The notes below the pieces were generated by a model, which saw only the letters and a list, made by a program, of their open reading frames with translations, searched no databases and was not told the origin of the DNA. A program made the position numbers and the translations under genes. From Bacteroides uniformis (GTDB lineage: Bacteria > Bacteroidota > Bacteroidia > Bacteroidales > Bacteroidaceae), in contig NZ_CP102263.1 of NCBI RefSeq assembly GCF_025147485.1, forward strand, positions 1,191,501 through 1,255,500: a stretch of DNA of 64,000 nucleotides, written 5' to 3'. Positions 45,538 to 53,868 of this stretch are shown one piece after another (position 1 is the stretch's first letter; every line of letters begins with the position of its first letter).

Positions 45538-46476
45538 ATGGATAATCTTATAGAAGCTATCAAGCAGCTGAAGAAGGAGAAGAACGCAATCATTCTGGGG
45601 CACTACTACCAGAAAGGTGAAATACAAGATATAGCCGATTACGTGGGCGACAGTCTGGCTTTGGCGCAATGGGCGGCCCGAACGGAGGCGGACATCATCG
45701 TGATGTGCGGTGTGCACTTCATGGGAGAAACGGCGAAGGTGCTTTGTCCCGACAAGAAGGTACTGGTGCCCGATATGGCGGCAGGCTGTTCGTTGGCAGA
45801 CAGTTGTCCGGCAGACAAATTCAGTCAGTTTGTCAAAGAGCATCCCGGATATACGGTGATATCCTATGTGAACACAACGGCTGCCGTAAAGGCGGTGACC
45901 GATGTGGTGGTAACTTCTACCAATGCAAAGCAGATTGTGGAAAGCTTCCCCAAAGATGAGAAAATAATCTTTGGCCCGGACCGGAACTTGGGTAATTATA
46001 TCAACTCCATTACCGGAAGAAATATGTTATTATGGGATGGCGCATGCCATGTACACGAGGAATTCTCGGTTGAAAAGATTGTTGAAATAAAACGGCAGCA
46101 TCCCGATGCGGTGGTACTGGCACATCCCGAATGCAAGAGTACAGTCTTGAAACTGGCTGATGTGGTAGGCTCTACGGCAGCTTTGCTGAAGTACGCAGTG
46201 GCACATCCCGAAAAGAGCTACATTGTAGCTACCGAAAGCGGTATCCTGCACGAGATGCAGAAACAATGCCCGCAGACAACATTTATTCCGGCTCCTCCCA
46301 ACGACAGCACTTGTGCCTGCAATGAATGCAGTTACATGCGGCTGAATACACTGGAAAAGCTTTATGATTGTTTGAAAAACGAATCACCGGAAATAAAGGT
46401 GGATGCTGAGATTGCAGAAAAAGCAGTGAAACCGATTAAGAGGATGTTGGAAATATCGGCTCAACTGGGGTTATAA
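45538..46476 (+). CDS. nadA: quinolinate synthase A
   Basis: Fe-S enzyme that condenses iminoaspartate with dihydroxyacetone phosphate to quinolinate, the second step after NadB. 312 residues, three related domains. Visible elements: GHYYQKGEIQDIADYVGDSL near the N-terminus, the first cluster Cys in MCGVHFMGETAKVL, AHPECKS, and the C-terminal Cys group TCACNECSYM. Full length. A long leader suggests regulation. Confidence 0.95.
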   Translation: MDNLIEAIKQLKKEKNAIILGHYYQKGEIQDIADYVGDSLALAQWAARTEADIIVMCGVHFMGETAKVLCPDKKVLVPDMAAGCSLADSCPADKFSQFVKEHPGYTVISYVNTTAAVKAVTDVVVTSTNAKQIVESFPKDEKIIFGPDRNLGNYINSITGRNMLLWDGACHVHEEFSVEKIVEIKRQHPDAVVLAHPECKSTVLKLADVVGSTAALLKYAVAHPEKSYIVATESGILHEMQKQCPQTTFIPAPPNDSTCACNECSYMRLNTLEKLYDCLKNESPEIKVDAEIAEKAVKPIKRMLEISAQLGL

Positions 46477-46562
46477 TGTGCTGATATGCCAATGTGCCAA
46501 TGACCTTTCGGCGTGACAGCGCAGCCAATTAGCACATTGGCACATTAGCATATCAGCACATT
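46475..46562. repeat. long inverted repeat between nadA and rdgB
   Basis: The left arm begins AATGTGCTGATATG and the right arm returns as CATATCAGCACATT (46549-46562), with further pairing of AATGTGCCAAT to ATTGGCACATT. Made of the short word AATGTGCC in both orientations. It sits between convergent genes and may terminate both transcripts. Confidence 0.8.
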
Positions 46563-46569
46563 AAAAACA

Positions 46570-47148
46570 TTATCTCATTAAGAACTTACACAACTTGTTA
46601 GTGGCCAATGCCCGGTGACTGATTTTATTCTTCAGTTCATTCCCCATTTCTGCAAAAGTCTGCGTATATCCTTCGGGAATGAATATGGGATCGTAACCGA
46701 AGCCTGAAGCGCCTTTTCTGTTTTTCGTGATTTCTCCTTTCACGATGCCTTCAAACAGATGTTCCTTTCCGTCGATGATAAGTGCAAATACGGTACGGAA
46801 TTGTGCCTTACGGTTCTCGATGCCCTCCATATCTTTCAGCAACTTCTTCATGTTTGCTTCCGAATTGTGTGCATCGCCGGCATAACGGGCGGAATATACA
46901 CCCGGTGCCCCACCAAGGGCCTCCACTTCCAAACCGGTATCATCGGCAAAACAATCCAGATGATAGTTATCGAAGATATATCTTGCTTTCAGCAAAGCAT
47001 TTCCTTCAAGTGTGTCTGCAGTTTCCGGAATGTCAGTATCGCATTTGATATCCTTCATGCTGAGAAGTTCGACCTTCTCTCCCAAAATGGCAGTCACTTC
47101 TTCCAGTTTGTGTGAATTGTTGGTGGCAAATACAAATTTCTTTCTCAT
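46570..47148 (-). CDS. rdgB: XTP/dITP diphosphatase (Ham1 family)
   Basis: Removes non-canonical purine nucleotides from the pool. 192 residues with the N-terminal [12 protein letters not shown] substrate motif, the [23 protein letters not shown] core, and [12 protein letters not shown]. Third in a run leuS, yitT, rdgB on the minus strand. Confidence 0.95.
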   Translation of the reverse strand: MRKKFVFATNNSHKLEEVTAILGEKVELLSMKDIKCDTDIPETADTLEGNALLKARYIFDNYHLDCFADDTGLEVEALGGAPGVYSARYAGDAHNSEANMKKLLKDMEGIENRKAQFRTVFALIIDGKEHLFEGIVKGEITKNRKGASGFGYDPIFIPEGYTQTFAEMGNELKNKISHRALATNKLCKFLMR

Positions 47149-47185
47149 ATTATGTTCTCCTTATACTTGTGGCTTATACAAGTCC

Positions 47186-48088
47186 CTATTTCACTTTCAA
47201 CCGGTCGAAACCTTCTCCGTATACACCGATGACGGAACTTTGGGAAATGAAAGCGTTCGGGTCTATATCTTTCACCATCCGGAATATTTCTACCGATTGG
47301 CGTTTGTAGGCAAGGACGACCAGTACCTTCACGTTGTGTTTACTGTACCAGCCGATACCGTCGAGTACCGTTACACCGCGATGGGTTTCTTTGGTGATGC
47401 GGTCGGCAATCTTTTCATATTCTTTGGAGAAAATAAAGAACTGGACGGATTGCCGGGCACTGTTGACTATGTAATCCAGTACAAATCCGATAACAAACAA
47501 AGTTACAAAACCAAATATCACACGTCGCCAGTCATGGAATACCACATAACAGGAACTGATGATGATGAAGTCGCAAGCCATAATCATGCGTCCCAGCGTG
47601 ACATCCTTGTATTTATGGATGATGGCTGCAATGATGTCCGTACCTCCCGTGCTGCCGTTGCAGTTGAACACGATACCCAGTCCGGCACCGCACATTGCCG
47701 CACCTATCAGGCAAGCCATGAAGTCTTGTCCTTCGCCCAGCAGTTGGGGAGGGACGCCGTCCGAACCGTTCACCAGCAACTGGAAAAACCATAAGAAGAA
47801 AGTGAGTCCGAAGATGGCAAACGTAGTCTTGATACTGAACTTCGGTCCGAGTATCTTGATGGCAAAAGTCATCAGTACGGCATTGATGATGAAGTATGAC
47901 CACTGGATGGGAAATCCGGTGGCATAATAGATGATGGCACCGATACCGGTAGTACCTCCGGTCGTAATCTGATAGGGAATGAGGAATGCCGCCCATCCCA
48001 GTGCATAGCTGATGAGTCCCAGAGTGATGAAGATATAATCCTTCAGCTCTCTCGTCACTTCCGCTTTGGTTGGTTTTGTAATTTGCAT
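47186..48088 (-). CDS. YitT family membrane protein (second paralog)
   Basis: A 300-residue relative of the protein at 43260: several N-terminal helices (DYIFITLGLISYALGWAAFLI), the GSTGGTDIIAAIIHKY signature and a C-terminal DUF2179 domain. The ATG at 48088 is chosen; it lies 5 bases after leuS, so the two are co-transcribed. Function unestablished. Confidence 0.88.
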   Translation of the reverse strand: MQITKPTKAEVTRELKDYIFITLGLISYALGWAAFLIPYQITTGGTTGIGAIIYYATGFPIQWSYFIINAVLMTFAIKILGPKFSIKTTFAIFGLTFFLWFFQLLVNGSDGVPPQLLGEGQDFMACLIGAAMCGAGLGIVFNCNGSTGGTDIIAAIIHKYKDVTLGRMIMACDFIIISSCYVVFHDWRRVIFGFVTLFVIGFVLDYIVNSARQSVQFFIFSKEYEKIADRITKETHRGVTVLDGIGWYSKHNVKVLVVLAYKRQSVEIFRMVKDIDPNAFISQSSVIGVYGEGFDRLKVK

Positions 48089-48093
48089 ATCTG

Positions 48094-50931
48094 TTATTTG
48101 ACAACGATGTTCACAATCTTCTTCGGCACTACGATTACTTTGACGATGGACTTGCCTTCCATCCATTTTTCAGAACGTTCGTCGGCCAATACAGCAGTCT
48201 GGATGGCATCCGATGCCGCATCTGCCGGGAACTCCATGTTGAACCGTGCTTTTCCGTTGAAGGAAACGGTGTAGTTGACCGTATTTTCCACCAAGTATTC
48301 TTCGTTGCATACCGGCCACTTGGCATCGCATACGGAGCCTGCATTGCCCAGTGTCTCCCACAACTCTTCGCATACATGCGGAGCAAAGGGAGCCAGAACG
48401 ATGATAAACTGGTTCAGGATTTCCTTCTTGCTGCACTTCATTCCGAACAACTCGTTTACACAAATCATAAAGGCACTGATACTTGTGTTGTAAGAGAATT
48501 GCTCGATGTCTCCTGTCACTTTCTTAATCAGTTTATGGAGGGATTTCAGTTCTTCCTTGGTGGCAGGTTCATCCGTTACCAGATAATTGTCGTTGCGGTC
48601 GTAGAACAGTGACCAGAACTTCTTGATGAAGCGGTGCACACCGTCTATTCCGTTTGTATCCCACGGCTTTGATTGTTCTACCGGGCCGAGGAACATTTCG
48701 TACATGCGGAGAGTGTCGGCACCGTATTTGTCGACAATCATGTCGGGATTGACCACATTGAACATGGATTTACTCATCTTTTCCACAGCCCATCCACAGA
48801 TGTACTTGCCGTCTTCCAGAATAAACTCGGCAGTTTCGTATTCTGGACGCCATGCCTTGAAAGCTTCAAGGTCCAGAACATCATTGGATACGATATTCAC
48901 ATCTACGTGGAGTGGGGTAGTGTCGTACTGGTCTTTCAGATTTAGGGACACGAATGTATTGGTATCTTTGATGCGATAGACGAAATTGCTCCGTCCTTGA
49001 ATCATACCTTGGTTCACCAGCTTTTGGAACGGTTCTTCGGCTACGGAAATGCCGAGGTCGTACAGGAACTTATTCCAGAAACGGGAGTATATCAAGTGAC
49101 CGGTGGCATGTTCGGTACCGCCTACGTAAAGGTCTACATTGTGCCAGTACTCATCCGTTTTCTTGTCTACAAGTGCCTGGTTGTTGTGTGGGTCCATGTA
49201 GCGCAGATAATAGGCGCTTGAACCGGCAAATCCGGGCATAGTATTGAGTTCCAGCGGGAAGACGGTGATGTTGTCTATCTTTTCGTTTTCTACGACGCAT
49301 TTGTTTACGGTATTCCAAGCCCATTTTGCGGCATGTCCCAATGGAGGTTCACCGGTTTCGGTAGGCAGGAATTTGGCTACTTCGGGCAGTTCCAAGGGCA
49401 GGGCGCTCTCGTCAATCATGTAAGGCATGTTGTCCTTGTAGTAAACCGGGAACGGCTCGCCCCAATAGCGCTGGCGTGAGAAGATGGCATCGCGCAGACG
49501 GAAGTTCACCTTTACACGTCCCAAGTTATGCTCTTTCACATATTTCTTGGTAGCGGCAATCGCTTCCTTGATGGTCAGCCCGTTCAGTGAGAGGTCGCAA
49601 TAGGGAGTAACGCCTTCGCGTGGAGAGTTGCATACAATGCCTTCCTTGGCATCGAAGCTCTCTTCGCTTACATCGCAGCCTTCTACCAACGGACGAATTT
49701 CGAGACCGAAGTGCTTGGCAAAAGCATAGTCACGGCTGTCGTGCGCAGGCACAGCCATGATGGCACCCGTACCGTATCCTGCAAGTACATAGTCGCTTAT
49801 CCAGATGGGAACTGCCTCACCGGTAAAGGGATTGATGGCATAGCTTCCGGAGAATGCACCGGTAACGCTACGGTCGGCAATACGTTCGCGTTCGGTACGT
49901 TTCTTGGTGCGTTCCAGATAAGCGTTTACTTCATCTTTCTGTGTGTCGGTGGTAAGTTGCTGTACCAGTTCGCTTTCGGGAGCCAATACCATGAAGGTGA
50001 CGCCGAACATGGTATCTGCACGGGTGGTGAAGATAGTGAATTCCAAATCGCTGTCTTTTACCTTGAATTCTATTTCAGCGCCTTCGCTGCGTCCTATCCA
50101 GTTCTTTTGGGTTTCTTTCAGGGATTCGGTCCAGTCGATGGTATCGAGTCCGTCCAGCAAGCGTTGTGCATAGGCAGATACACGGAGGCACCATTGACGC
50201 ATCTTCTTTTGAATGACGGGGAAGCCGCCTCGTTCGCTTACGCCGTCCACCACTTCATCGTTGGCAAGTACGGTTCCCAGCTGAGGGCACCAGTTTACCA
50301 TCGTCTCGCCCAGATAGGCTATACGGTAGTTCATCAGGATTTCCTGCTGTTCCTTTTCGCTCTTGGCATTCCACTCTGCGGCGGTGAAACTCAGTTCTTC
50401 GCTGCAAGCCACGTTTATTCCTTCGGTACCGGTTTGGCTGAATGCTTCAATCAGTTCCTGGATGGGACGTGCCTGCTTTTCATCGTTGCAGTAGTAGCTG
50501 TTGAACATCTTTTGGAATGCCCATTGGGTCCAATGGTAATATTCCGGTTCGCAGGTACGGATTTCGCGGTTCCAGTCGAAAGAGAAACCTATCTTATCCA
50601 ACTGTTCGCGGTATCGGTTGATATTGTTGACGGTCGTAATTGCAGGGTGCTGTCCCGTTTGTATGGCATATTGCTCTGCTGGAAGTCCGTAAGCGTCATA
50701 TCCCATGGGATTCAGTACATTGAAACCTTGCAGTCGTTTGTAGCGGGCGTAAATATCCGAAGCAATATATCCCAGCGGATGACCTACATGCAATCCCGCA
50801 CCGGAGGGGTAGGGGAACATGTTCAGTACATAGAATTTTTTCTTCGTTTCGTCTTCCGTCACTTGGTAGGTTTTGTTTTCCACCCACCTTTTCTGCCATT
50901 TCTTTTCAATTTCCCTGAAATTGTATTCCAT
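48094..50931 (-). CDS. leuS: leucyl-tRNA synthetase
   Basis: Class I aminoacyl-tRNA synthetase, 945 residues. HIGH motif as HVGH in [16 protein letters not shown], the CP1 editing domain (about 240-440), KMSKS in EKMSKSMFN near residue 715, and an anticodon-binding helical region. First gene of an operon with yitT and rdgB. A -7 element lies 80 bases upstream. Confidence 0.97.
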   Translation of the reverse strand: MEYNFREIEKKWQKRWVENKTYQVTEDETKKKFYVLNMFPYPSGAGLHVGHPLGYIASDIYARYKRLQGFNVLNPMGYDAYGLPAEQYAIQTGQHPAITTVNNINRYREQLDKIGFSFDWNREIRTCEPEYYHWTQWAFQKMFNSYYCNDEKQARPIQELIEAFSQTGTEGINVACSEELSFTAAEWNAKSEKEQQEILMNYRIAYLGETMVNWCPQLGTVLANDEVVDGVSERGGFPVIQKKMRQWCLRVSAYAQRLLDGLDTIDWTESLKETQKNWIGRSEGAEIEFKVKDSDLEFTIFTTRADTMFGVTFMVLAPESELVQQLTTDTQKDEVNAYLERTKKRTERERIADRSVTGAFSGSYAINPFTGEAVPIWISDYVLAGYGTGAIMAVPAHDSRDYAFAKHFGLEIRPLVEGCDVSEESFDAKEGIVCNSPREGVTPYCDLSLNGLTIKEAIAATKKYVKEHNLGRVKVNFRLRDAIFSRQRYWGEPFPVYYKDNMPYMIDESALPLELPEVAKFLPTETGEPPLGHAAKWAWNTVNKCVVENEKIDNITVFPLELNTMPGFAGSSAYYLRYMDPHNNQALVDKKTDEYWHNVDLYVGGTEHATGHLIYSRFWNKFLYDLGISVAEEPFQKLVNQGMIQGRSNFVYRIKDTNTFVSLNLKDQYDTTPLHVDVNIVSNDVLDLEAFKAWRPEYETAEFILEDGKYICGWAVEKMSKSMFNVVNPDMIVDKYGADTLRMYEMFLGPVEQSKPWDTNGIDGVHRFIKKFWSLFYDRNDNYLVTDEPATKEELKSLHKLIKKVTGDIEQFSYNTSISAFMICVNELFGMKCSKKEILNQFIIVLAPFAPHVCEELWETLGNAGSVCDAKWPVCNEEYLVENTVNYTVSFNGKARFNMEFPADAASDAIQTAVLADERSEKWMEGKSIVKVIVVPKKIVNIVVK

Positions 50932-51010
50932 AGTGGTACTTATTAATATTTTGTTGAAAACATTGTTTATTCAATGGTTAAAACCGGTTAGTATCCGGTT
51001 AATATCGGTG

Positions 51011-51018
51011 CAAAGTTA
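51011..51018 (-). promoter_or_regulatory. -7 promoter element for leuS
   Basis: On the minus strand TAACTTTG, exact TAnnTTTG. The leader that follows contains repeated AACCGG words (50990-51005). Confidence 0.6.
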
Positions 51019-51070
51019 CGGGTTTATTTTCAGATTTGTAGCGAAGTAACATAAAAAACAATGGCAAAGG

Positions 51071-51102
51071 CTTGATAATTCACTTTTTATTACTTATATT
51101 TG
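51071..51102 (+). promoter_or_regulatory. promoter for candidate small RNA
   Basis: CTTG (51071-51074, one mismatch to TTTG), a 20-base spacer and TATATTTG (51095-51102, exact). Confidence 0.65.
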
Positions 51103-51108
51103 TGATGT

Positions 51109-51238
51109 GCTTTTAAAACTAATTTTTTGTTTGTAATACAAATAATAGCTAAATTGATTCAATAGGATATTTACTAAAAGATTTTTAGGATATAGCGAAG
51201 GATGAAGTCTGGGAAGATTTCATCCTTCGCGTTTTTTG
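51109..51238 (+). ncRNA. candidate small non-coding RNA, about 130 nt
   Basis: Bounded by a promoter at 51071-51102 and an exceptionally strong terminator at 51195-51238. Between them there is no frame longer than a few codons. No gene ends upstream on this strand, so the terminator must serve a transcript born here. AT-rich 5' part, structured 3' end. No known family recognised. Confidence 0.55.
51195..51238 (+). terminator. strong intrinsic terminator
   Basis: A 12-bp perfect stem (51195-51206 with 51219-51230) extended by four more pairs (one G-T) to a GGGA tetraloop, followed by GTTTTTTG. Confidence 0.9.
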
Positions 51239-51320
51239 TCTGTGTATTCGGCAGATTGTTGTTTATTATTCTGCCGATAAATGAGAGTTCGTTCAATAGG
51301 CTTCTAATAAGGGATTTAAA

Positions 51321-51399
51321 GATTTACTAAAACTCGAAGGAAGATTTACTAAATCTTTCCTCCCGTTTTAGTAAATCTTCCTTCGAGTTTTAGTAAATC
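51321..51399. repeat. 22-bp phased repeat (array G), 33-bp perfect inverted repeat
   Basis: GATTTACTAAA starts at 51321 and 51343; its reverse complement GTTTTAGTAAATC starts at 51365 and 51387. All four are exactly 22 bp apart. As a result 51321-51353 is perfectly complementary to 51367-51399 around a 13-base centre. It lies upstream of the EamA promoter. Confidence 0.92.
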
Positions 51400-51452
51400 C
51401 TCCCTGAACATTATTTATGGTTGGTTTCATTGTATTGAAAAAAGAAAGTACG

Positions 51453-51460
51453 TATATTTG
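51453..51460 (+). promoter_or_regulatory. -7 promoter element for the EamA transporter
   Basis: TATATTTG, exact TAnnTTTG, 20 bases before the ATG at 51480. It excludes an in-frame ATG at 51417 as the start. Confidence 0.7.
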
Positions 51461-51479
51461 TGCGACTTATCGGAAGTGT

Positions 51480-52358
51480 ATGAACGCAATGAAAAATTAT
51501 ACTTATCATCTTGTCGCCGTCCTTACGGTAGGTATTTGGGGGCTGACCTTTATTTCAACGAAAGTATTGATTGGGCACGGTCTTTCTCCGCAGGAAATAT
51601 TCTTGCTTCGTTTCCTGATAGCTTATATGGGCATTTGGCTTATTTCTCCCCGAAAACTGTTTGCCGACAATTGGAAAGATGAATTTTGGATGTTTTTAGG
51701 AGGCATAACAGGCGGTTCATTCTACTTTTTTACAGAAAATACAGCTTTGGAGATTACATTGGCGACGAATGTGTCGTTTATTGTCTGTACGGCTCCGTTG
51801 CTCACCACCATTCTTTCTTTGTGGATTTATAAAAAGGAAAAGGCTACCCGTGGATTGATGGCTGGTTCATTGCTGGCATTGGTTGGTGTGGCATTGGTGG
51901 TTTATAATGGTAGTTTTGTATTGAAGATTTCTCCTTTAGGTGATTTCCTTACTTTGCTTGCTGCTTTTTCCTGGGCATTCTATAGCTTGATAATGAGAAA
52001 AATGTCCAATTGTTATGGTATAACTTTCATTACCCGTAAGATATTTTTTTATGGAGTATTGACTATTCTTCCTGCATTTCTGATTCATCCCTGGAATTTC
52101 GACATTGCCCGTCTTCTCGAGCCGGCTATTCTGTTCAATTTACTTTTCCTGGGTGTATTGGCTTCCTTGATTTGTTTTGTAGTCTGGAACGTAGTATTAA
52201 AACAGCTGGGAACGATAAGAGCTTCCAACTATATTTATCTGAATCCTCTCTTCACTCTGGTAGGTTCTGCTTTTCTGCTTGGCGAACAGCTTACTATAGT
52301 TGCTTTGATGGGGGCGATACTGATATTGGGGGGAGTTTATTGGGCAGGAAAAAAATAA
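51480..52358 (+). CDS. EamA/DMT family transporter
   Basis: A 292-residue inner-membrane protein with ten predicted helices in two EamA repeats (YHLVAVLTVGIWGLTFISTKV, and DFLTLLAAFSWAFYSLIMRKM for the second half). DMT proteins export amino acids or other metabolites; the substrate is unknown. The start is fixed by the promoter position. A bidirectional terminator follows. Confidence 0.9.
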   Translation: MNAMKNYTYHLVAVLTVGIWGLTFISTKVLIGHGLSPQEIFLLRFLIAYMGIWLISPRKLFADNWKDEFWMFLGGITGGSFYFFTENTALEITLATNVSFIVCTAPLLTTILSLWIYKKEKATRGLMAGSLLALVGVALVVYNGSFVLKISPLGDFLTLLAAFSWAFYSLIMRKMSNCYGITFITRKIFFYGVLTILPAFLIHPWNFDIARLLEPAILFNLLFLGVLASLICFVVWNVVLKQLGTIRASNYIYLNPLFTLVGSAFLLGEQLTIVALMGAILILGGVYWAGKK

Positions 52359-52370
52359 ATACAAGATAAA

Positions 52371-52400
52371 TGGGGTTGTGTCTGCAAAGACACAGCCCCA
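52371..52400. terminator. bidirectional terminator between EamA gene and polysaccharide locus
   Basis: A 13-bp stem (52371-52383 with 52388-52400, one G-T pair) closed by a GCAA tetraloop. The minus strand continues into an A/T-rich tract. Confidence 0.85.
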
Positions 52401-52428
52401 TTATTAATGTGATTTAGCAAAATTCTTT

Positions 52429-53862
52429 TTATGGATTACATTTGAGTTCAGCAGACATTAAATAAGTATTATATGGTAGCCACATAGACATAATGAAATA
52501 AAGTATATTTCCTTTGAGTGATATGGGGTGAATATAAGAACCATACAATTGTGAATATTGCCAGCCATCGACTAGTTTTTGTGGTTTACTCCATTCCCCT
52601 ATAATATGATCTGCTGTTCGGAATGAGATATCATAGCGTGTACTATTGAAATAGAGCAATATCCATTTTTTAAATTCTGGATGATAAGCGATGGAAAGTT
52701 CTCCAGATATATCATTGAATAATGGAGTGGCTGCAGTTTCATTTCCTTTAATCCATCCACTTCCATTCCAAAATTCGTATTCTGTTTGATTTTCAATATT
52801 TTCTTCTAAAAAACGAGCAAGATGAGGCTTATTGTCACGTCCAGTAATTGTACCCACCATATAAATATATCCGTCTTTTTTGAAATAGCTTACTTGACCA
52901 AAATTACTTGTTGAACCAAATTTTACATTTTGGCAACGTGTCCAAGTAATTCCATTGTCTGAAGATTTGTAAAGACTTGAAAAGTTAGTTATCCATCCTG
53001 CCCAATTACGAATATTCATGTAATGAACATAATCTATGCCATTGGCACGAATGGCTGCTGTGGGAATAGAAGTCCAATCTCCATTACCACTTCCATCTTT
53101 ACCTCCATAACATATTTCACGAGCATTTTTACCACTTTCATCCATAGTAGCACCATTAATGGTGAGCCCATCAGAAAGATCTTGATCGTCAGAGAAAAGC
53201 AAAACATTACTTCTCCAGTTACTCCCATTGGGTCCTGGATTTACAAAATTTGGATAAAAGTCACTACCGAATGTATCGCCGAAAAAAAGTCCATAATGTC
53301 CGGGTTGTAATTCCCAAACAATACCTAAATCTGTACCACCTACATTGTATAATTCATTAGTACGATTATTTACTTCAAATTCTACAATAGGTAATCCGTT
53401 TGTGCCATTTATTTCAGCACCAGTAATACGGGATACACATTTTAAATTTGAAAATTTTAATTCTCTAGAATAATTGACGATACCTTTATTGACTATCAAT
53501 TTGGAAATTTCTGATGACTGATTATTATTATCTACTGCAATAAATTCAAAATAAAATGTAGAAGAATCATCCTTTTTTATAATATATTCAAATATATATT
53601 CTGGTGATAAATTTGATTTTATATATTTCTCAGAAATATTATTAGTATCGTTAATTTTATTTATTACTAAATAAGCTAGTTGATCGAATTCTTTTATTGA
53701 TACTTTGATAGATATTATACCATTAATCGCAGTAATTTCATTTTGAGAAAGGTTAACTTCTAAATTATAACTATTTACTTTATCTGTATCCGAATTTTCA
53801 CAACTTGTAAGCCCCCATATAGAAAGGAGGCTTGCAAGTAATAATACATGTATTCGTATCAT
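52429..53862 (-). CDS. DUF4185 lipoprotein, GH183-like (putative endo-D-arabinanase)
   Basis: A 477-residue lipoprotein (lipobox GLTSC, Cys at about 21) with an N-terminal beta domain (about 35-130) and a C-terminal propeller matching DUF4185: GGTDLGIVWELQPG, FFGDTFGS, NWRSNVLLFSDDQDLSDG, SIPTAAI, YVHYMNIRNW, VGTITGRDNKPHLAR, GELSIAY. DUF4185 includes the endo-D-arabinanases now classed as GH183; whether this member has that activity is inferred. Last gene of the SusCD operon. AT-rich, unlike the GH97 gene beside it. Confidence 0.8.
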   Translation of the reverse strand: MIRIHVLLLASLLSIWGLTSCENSDTDKVNSYNLEVNLSQNEITAINGIISIKVSIKEFDQLAYLVINKINDTNNISEKYIKSNLSPEYIFEYIIKKDDSSTFYFEFIAVDNNNQSSEISKLIVNKGIVNYSRELKFSNLKCVSRITGAEINGTNGLPIVEFEVNNRTNELYNVGGTDLGIVWELQPGHYGLFFGDTFGSDFYPNFVNPGPNGSNWRSNVLLFSDDQDLSDGLTINGATMDESGKNAREICYGGKDGSGNGDWTSIPTAAIRANGIDYVHYMNIRNWAGWITNFSSLYKSSDNGITWTRCQNVKFGSTSNFGQVSYFKKDGYIYMVGTITGRDNKPHLARFLEENIENQTEYEFWNGSGWIKGNETAATPLFNDISGELSIAYHPEFKKWILLYFNSTRYDISFRTADHIIGEWSKPQKLVDGWQYSQLYGSYIHPISLKGNILYFIMSMWLPYNTYLMSAELKCNP

Positions 53863-53868
53863 GATTTT

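Larger units (their letters stand above)
50932..51479. other. intergenic region with leuS promoter, candidate small RNA and phased repeat
   Basis: From left to right it holds the leuS promoter on the minus strand, a plus-strand promoter, a non-coding transcript with a strong terminator, a four-unit 22-bp repeat, and the EamA -7 element. Confidence 0.7.

Noticed and set aside
49711..50946. 411-codon frame opposite leuS
   Set aside because: It is the antisense shadow of leuS, whose motifs are complete on the other strand.
51321..51399. Possible CRISPR array
   Set aside because: Units are only 22 bp with no variable spacers, half are inverted, and no cas genes are present.
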